Positions 32,077-34,229 of a stretch of 34,229 nucleotides of DNA are shown piece after piece. The first letter of the stretch is position 1. Every line of letters starts with the position of its first letter. The notes below the pieces were generated by a model. It did not search any database, was not told the origin of the DNA, and worked only from the letters and a program-made list of their open reading frames with translations. Location: positions 1 to 34,229 of the IMG/VR virus record IMGVR_UViG_3300021425_000099. One strand, written 5' to 3'. Source of the stretch: a virus. A program made the position numbers and the translations under genes.

Positions 32077-32303
32077 ATCTTGACGTACTGGTGTACGCCG
32101 TTCTTTTTCTCAACCGCCATAAAGCGGCATCGACCTGAATCTAAATAAGCCTTGGCTAAATCTACAGCGTCAGCCTTGCGGTGAAAATACTCTGACTCAC
32201 CAAGGCAGTCGCCTTCCTCGTTTTTGGTTGTGACCATCCAAGTGTTCCAACCTTCTTGATCGCAGTACCAAACCTCAGTGATAAACCAGCTATCTATGTA
32301 CAT
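32067..32303 (-). CDS. Lone leftward gene, DUF2188-like small protein
   Basis: 78 residues from the ATG at 32303, chosen because GAGGAG lies eight bases upstream (an ATG at 32309 would be only two bases away). The sequence (WFITEVWYCDQEGWNTWMVT, then SEYFHRKADAVDLAKAYLDS and VEKKNGVHQYV) has the strand-helix-strand pattern of DUF2188-like small proteins. It is the only gene on this strand and is divergent from the early operon across 151 bp. No HTH is seen, so it is not an obvious repressor. Confidence 0.65.
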   Translation of the reverse strand: MYIDSWFITEVWYCDQEGWNTWMVTTKNEEGDCLGESEYFHRKADAVDLAKAYLDSGRCRFMAVEKKNGVHQYVKMAA

Positions 32304-32332
32304 TGTCATCTCTCCTCTCAGTTGACAAAAAC

Positions 32333-32361
32333 ATCTTTGCATTTCTGCGAGATCACGTCAA
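32333..32361 (-). promoter_or_regulatory. Candidate promoter for leftward gene
   Basis: On the minus strand TTGACG (32361-32356) is followed after 17 bp by AAAGAT (32338-32333), a poor -10. Transcription would start about 20 bases before the GAGGAG of the leftward gene. Confidence 0.35.
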
Positions 32362-32374
32362 CCTTTTTTGTGAT
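32352..32374. promoter_or_regulatory. ATCAC-N13-GTGAT inverted repeat
   Basis: ATCAC (32352-32356) and GTGAT (32370-32374) are symmetric and lie between the two divergent promoters, overlapping the leftward -35. The spacing and location suit an operator for a dimeric HTH protein such as the one at 33938. Confidence 0.35.
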
Positions 32375-32387
32375 AAGAAATAAAAAG

Positions 32388-32415
32388 TTGCACACAAACA
32401 AAATATGCGTATACT
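32388..32415 (+). promoter_or_regulatory. Early rightward promoter
   Basis: TTGCAC (32388-32393), 16-bp spacer, TATACT (32410-32415), in a very AT-rich stretch. It heads the early operon that runs through the contig junction. The start point would fall near 32422. Confidence 0.75.
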
Positions 32416-32421
32416 GATAAA

Positions 32422-32437
32422 TGTTCCATGTGGAACA
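32422..32437. promoter_or_regulatory. parS-like palindrome at the early transcription start
   Basis: TGTTCCATGTGGAACA has 7-bp perfect arms around a TG centre. It differs by one base from TGTTCCACGTGGAACA, the ParB-binding site of Pseudomonas-type chromosomes. It lies right at the predicted +1 of the early promoter. It could be a host ParB site, an operator for a phage regulator, or a 5'-end hairpin in the mRNA. Confidence 0.6.
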
Positions 32438-32454
32438 CAACAAACGGAGGGGTT

Positions 32455-32646
32455 ATGTATTCAGAGGACGCGATCACGCAATACAGCGAGATCCTTGATC
32501 ATATTGAAGAGGCGCTTGGAGAGCTTAAAAAAGCCGATCTTCACTACGGTCTTACTGACATCCAAGGCCAGTCGGTCATTCAGCTAAGACAGATTTACGA
32601 CGCCATGATTGGCGACGTTCTTAATCTTGAACGCGAAGTATTTTGA
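32455..32646 (+). CDS. First early protein, unknown
   Basis: 63 residues from the ATG at 32455 with GGAGGGG directly upstream; the ATG at 32428 lies within the parS-like palindrome and has no ribosome site. The protein is acidic and helical (ILDHIEEALGELKKADLHYG, LRQIYDAMIGDVLNLEREVF), probably a helical bundle. First genes of phage early operons often inhibit host functions, but no family is recognised. Confidence 0.6.
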   Translation: MYSEDAITQYSEILDHIEEALGELKKADLHYGLTDIQGQSVIQLRQIYDAMIGDVLNLEREVF

Positions 32647-32657
32647 GGAGGGCGATG

Positions 32658-32942
32658 ATGAACAAGGAATTTGTAGAGCCAAAGCTCATTTCGCAAGAAG
32701 ACATGGATGCTATTGCTGGTAGCTTAGATGCACTGCGAGCGTTGAGCGTTCGCACACCTAAATCAGCACAGCAGGTACACATGGAGAATCGGTTAGCCGA
32801 CTTCTTAGAGCTTGCCGAGCAGGACTTTATCCGTGGCTGGACTGACTGGGAAGAGGGCATCCAGCACAAGGAGGGGCAGTCGGACGCGTACAACTCTGGT
32901 TATGCTGACTGCTACGAGTACGAAAATGGCAGGGGTGACTAA
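32658..32942 (+). CDS. Early protein, unknown
   Basis: 94 residues from the ATG at 32658; the ATG at 32655 is also possible. AGGAGG lies six bases before the chosen start. Two helical halves: LISQEDMDAIAGSLDALRAL and HMENRLADFLELAEQDFIRG, then an acidic WTDWEEG and Tyr-rich C-terminus (SGYADCYEYENGRG). TGAGGAGG at its ribosome site is fully complementary to the loop of the candidate small RNA at 161-247. No family recognised. Confidence 0.6.
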   Translation: MNKEFVEPKLISQEDMDAIAGSLDALRALSVRTPKSAQQVHMENRLADFLELAEQDFIRGWTDWEEGIQHKEGQSDAYNSGYADCYEYENGRGD

Positions 32943-33553
32943 TGTCTAAGAAGATACCTGACGACCTGCAGAAGGCGCTTAAAGAAGTTGACGAGACTGT
33001 AGGCTCTGCAACATGGGATTGTCACGGCACACCTGTCGTAAAGCACAAGGCGCTGGAAAAGATTGCCGCAAAAAAGGGCATCGAGTTTGACGCGCCCGTT
33101 CACCTACTGACCAACCCCGCCAACAAAGAGGTCGTCATACAGGTGACGGGTAGGCTAGGTGATCGTCAGGAGTGGTCGATTGGCGAGGTGTCTGCCAAGA
33201 ATTGCCGCAATGATTACCCGTTTGCGATGGCAGAGAAACGTGCCAAAGATCGCGTCATTTTGAAGCTGATTGGCGTTGCTGGTGATGTGTACTCAGAAGA
33301 CGAGTCGGACGAGTTTACCGAGTCACTGGAGTCGCAGTTGGTCGCTTACATCCATGCTATTGACGAGCATTTTGATTTCGTCGCCAGTATCAAGTCGGCG
33401 GTAGTCAATGAGGAGTGGGACACGTTGCGGTGCATCATTGAGGAGACACCCAACGAGGTTAAACAGAAGTTTAGTCGCGCCTACAGCAAGGGCGGCATAT
33501 TCACCACGCACGAAGTTAAGTGCATGAAGCAAAACCCCAAAGGAGCATTGTAA
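32942..33553 (+). CDS. Putative ssDNA-annealing (Rad52-type) protein
   Basis: 203 residues directly upstream of SSB, a common place for phage annealing proteins. The first two thirds have [29 protein letters not shown] and [40 protein letters not shown]. The Y-P-x-A-M-A-E-K-R-A-x-D-R block resembles the ALKRAL helix of Rad52-like proteins. The C-terminal third is helical. It would pair single strands coated by the next gene's SSB. The family is recognised as phage-conserved, but the annealase role is inference. Confidence 0.5.
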   Translation: MSKKIPDDLQKALKEVDETVGSATWDCHGTPVVKHKALEKIAAKKGIEFDAPVHLLTNPANKEVVIQVTGRLGDRQEWSIGEVSAKNCRNDYPFAMAEKRAKDRVILKLIGVAGDVYSEDESDEFTESLESQLVAYIHAIDEHFDFVASIKSAVVNEEWDTLRCIIEETPNEVKQKFSRAYSKGGIFTTHEVKCMKQNPKGAL

Positions 33554-33957
33554 TGGCTGGAGGAGTAAACAAGGCAATTATCGTCGGCAACGTAGGCGAT
33601 GACCCTAAAACGAGCGTACTGCCGCAGGGCGGTGCAGTCGCAAACTTTAGTGTCGCAACCAGCGAGTCATGGAAGGACAAGCAGACAGGCGAGATGAGAG
33701 AGCGGACAGAGTGGCACAAGGTTGTCATGTTCAACCGCTTGGCAGAGGTTGCTGGCGAATATTTGTCGAAGGGTTCAAAGGTGTACGTCGAAGGCAAGAT
33801 ACAGACGCGCAAGTGGAAAGACCAGTCGGGTCAGGATCGCTACACCACAGAGATCGTCGGCGCTCAGATGCAAATGCTAGACAGCAAAGAGTCAAAGCCG
33901 CAGGCACAGCCGCAACAAAACAATGGGGGTTTTGATAATGAAGACATCCCTTTCTAA
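33553..33957 (+). CDS. ssb: Single-stranded DNA-binding protein
   Basis: 134 residues from the ATG at 33553 (TAATG overlap, AAGGAG upstream). OB-fold motifs: [55 protein letters not shown] and [21 protein letters not shown] Gln/Pro-rich linker ends in the acidic tip DNEDIPF, the standard docking peptide for host replication and repair proteins. It supports replication and recombination together with the annealing candidate. Confidence 0.96.
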   Translation: MAGGVNKAIIVGNVGDDPKTSVLPQGGAVANFSVATSESWKDKQTGEMRERTEWHKVVMFNRLAEVAGEYLSKGSKVYVEGKIQTRKWKDQSGQDRYTTEIVGAQMQMLDSKESKPQAQPQQNNGGFDNEDIPF

Positions 33958-34150
33958 CTGTGGCGAGGCGCTACGCAGGGCGCAGTTTGAGTACGGCATT
34001 AGTAATGTGCAACTGGCTAGAGACTTGGGCGTACCACGCCAAGAGATCAGCAGGTGGCGCACCCAAAGTGATTGGCGGCTGAGTCGCGTGGTTCAAATGA
34101 GCGAGCGATTCGGTCTGTCGATCGAGGACTTTGTGAGTTTAGGGAGGTAG
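33938..34150 (+). CDS. Small XRE-like helix-turn-helix protein
   Basis: 70 residues. The HTH is clear at about 22-41 ([20 protein letters not shown]), followed by a third helix pair ([20 protein letters not shown]) as in XRE/Cro-type DNA-binding domains. The start lies inside the SSB tail (20-bp overlap). It has no dimerisation domain beyond the fold, so it resembles Cro more than CI. It may control the divergent promoters at 32304-32454, where palindromes are present. Confidence 0.8.
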   Translation: MKTSLSNCGEALRRAQFEYGISNVQLARDLGVPRQEISRWRTQSDWRLSRVVQMSERFGLSIEDFVSLGR

Positions 34151-34229
34151 TTAATGCAGTGTCCATGTGGTGGTTCGACAAAAAGCTCAGGCAACGTGCA
34201 TAAGTGCGAAAGCTGTGGGCGTGCTTACA
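34085..34229. repeat. Contig-end overlap, right copy
   Basis: Second copy of the sequence at 1-145, with 143 of 145 positions identical. Both differences lie in the last 19 bases and fall inside the small zinc-ribbon gene, where each changes an amino acid. They may be population variants or end-of-contig errors. Confidence 0.9.
34154..34229 (+). CDS. Zinc-ribbon peptide, second copy cut by contig end
   Basis: Start of the same gene as 70-156, truncated by the end of the contig. It carries two amino-acid differences (Ser20, Ala24). The cysteine pairs are unchanged in both versions, so both should still bind metal. Confidence 0.8.
   Translation, partial: MQCPCGGSTKSSGNVHKCESCGRAY

Noticed and set aside
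1-34229. Lysogeny genes, CRISPR arrays, insertion sequences
   Set aside because: No integrase, transposase, partition protein or regularly spaced repeat array was found on either strand.

Overview
The window is a complete or nearly complete genome of a small tailed phage with siphovirus-type morphology. Bases 1-145 recur at 34085-34229 with two mismatches, so the contig closes on itself as a circular map of about 34,084 bp. The tail module has lambda-like order: tube, frameshifted assembly chaperone, tape measure, tip proteins, gpJ-like fibre. Strong Shine-Dalgarno sites, sigma70-like promoters, a NinB-like protein, a three-TM holin with an M15 endolysin, and a near-perfect ParB-site palindrome suggest a Gram-negative, probably gammaproteobacterial and perhaps aquatic host. 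This host call is inference. No integrase, excisionase, recombinase or clear CI-type repressor is visible, so a lytic lifestyle is more likely.

The early module starts at a promoter near 32388-32415 and runs rightward through the contig junction. It encodes two small unknown proteins, a putative annealing protein, SSB, a helix-turn-helix protein and a 28-residue zinc-ribbon peptide. A 397-bp gene-free stretch (157-553) follows, with RNA-like structure on both strands. Then come a DnaT-tail-like protein, a conserved unknown, NinB, an HTH-metallophosphoesterase fusion, small proteins and an HNH endonuclease (554-3850). No polymerase, primase or replicative helicase is recognisable, so replication must lean on the host.

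Between 3900 and 4850 lie small genes split by two good terminators. One coiled-coil gene has its own promoter and terminator, like a moron. The next group includes a tiny sigma-region-4-like protein and a single-TM protein.

The late module (4862-32060) holds terminase small and large subunits, portal, MuF-like minor head protein, a 16-residue basic peptide, scaffold, major capsid protein, head-tail connectors, tail terminator, tube, chaperone pair, tape measure, tip proteins, a GNAT-like protein and a giant 3533-residue fibre ending in a Peptidase_S74 chaperone domain. The fibre takes about 31% of the genome. After it come small fibre-associated proteins, two exported proteins, membrane/coiled-coil proteins, a virion-type beta protein, holin and endolysin. 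One lone leftward gene (32067-32303) separates lysis from the early promoter and is divergent from it.
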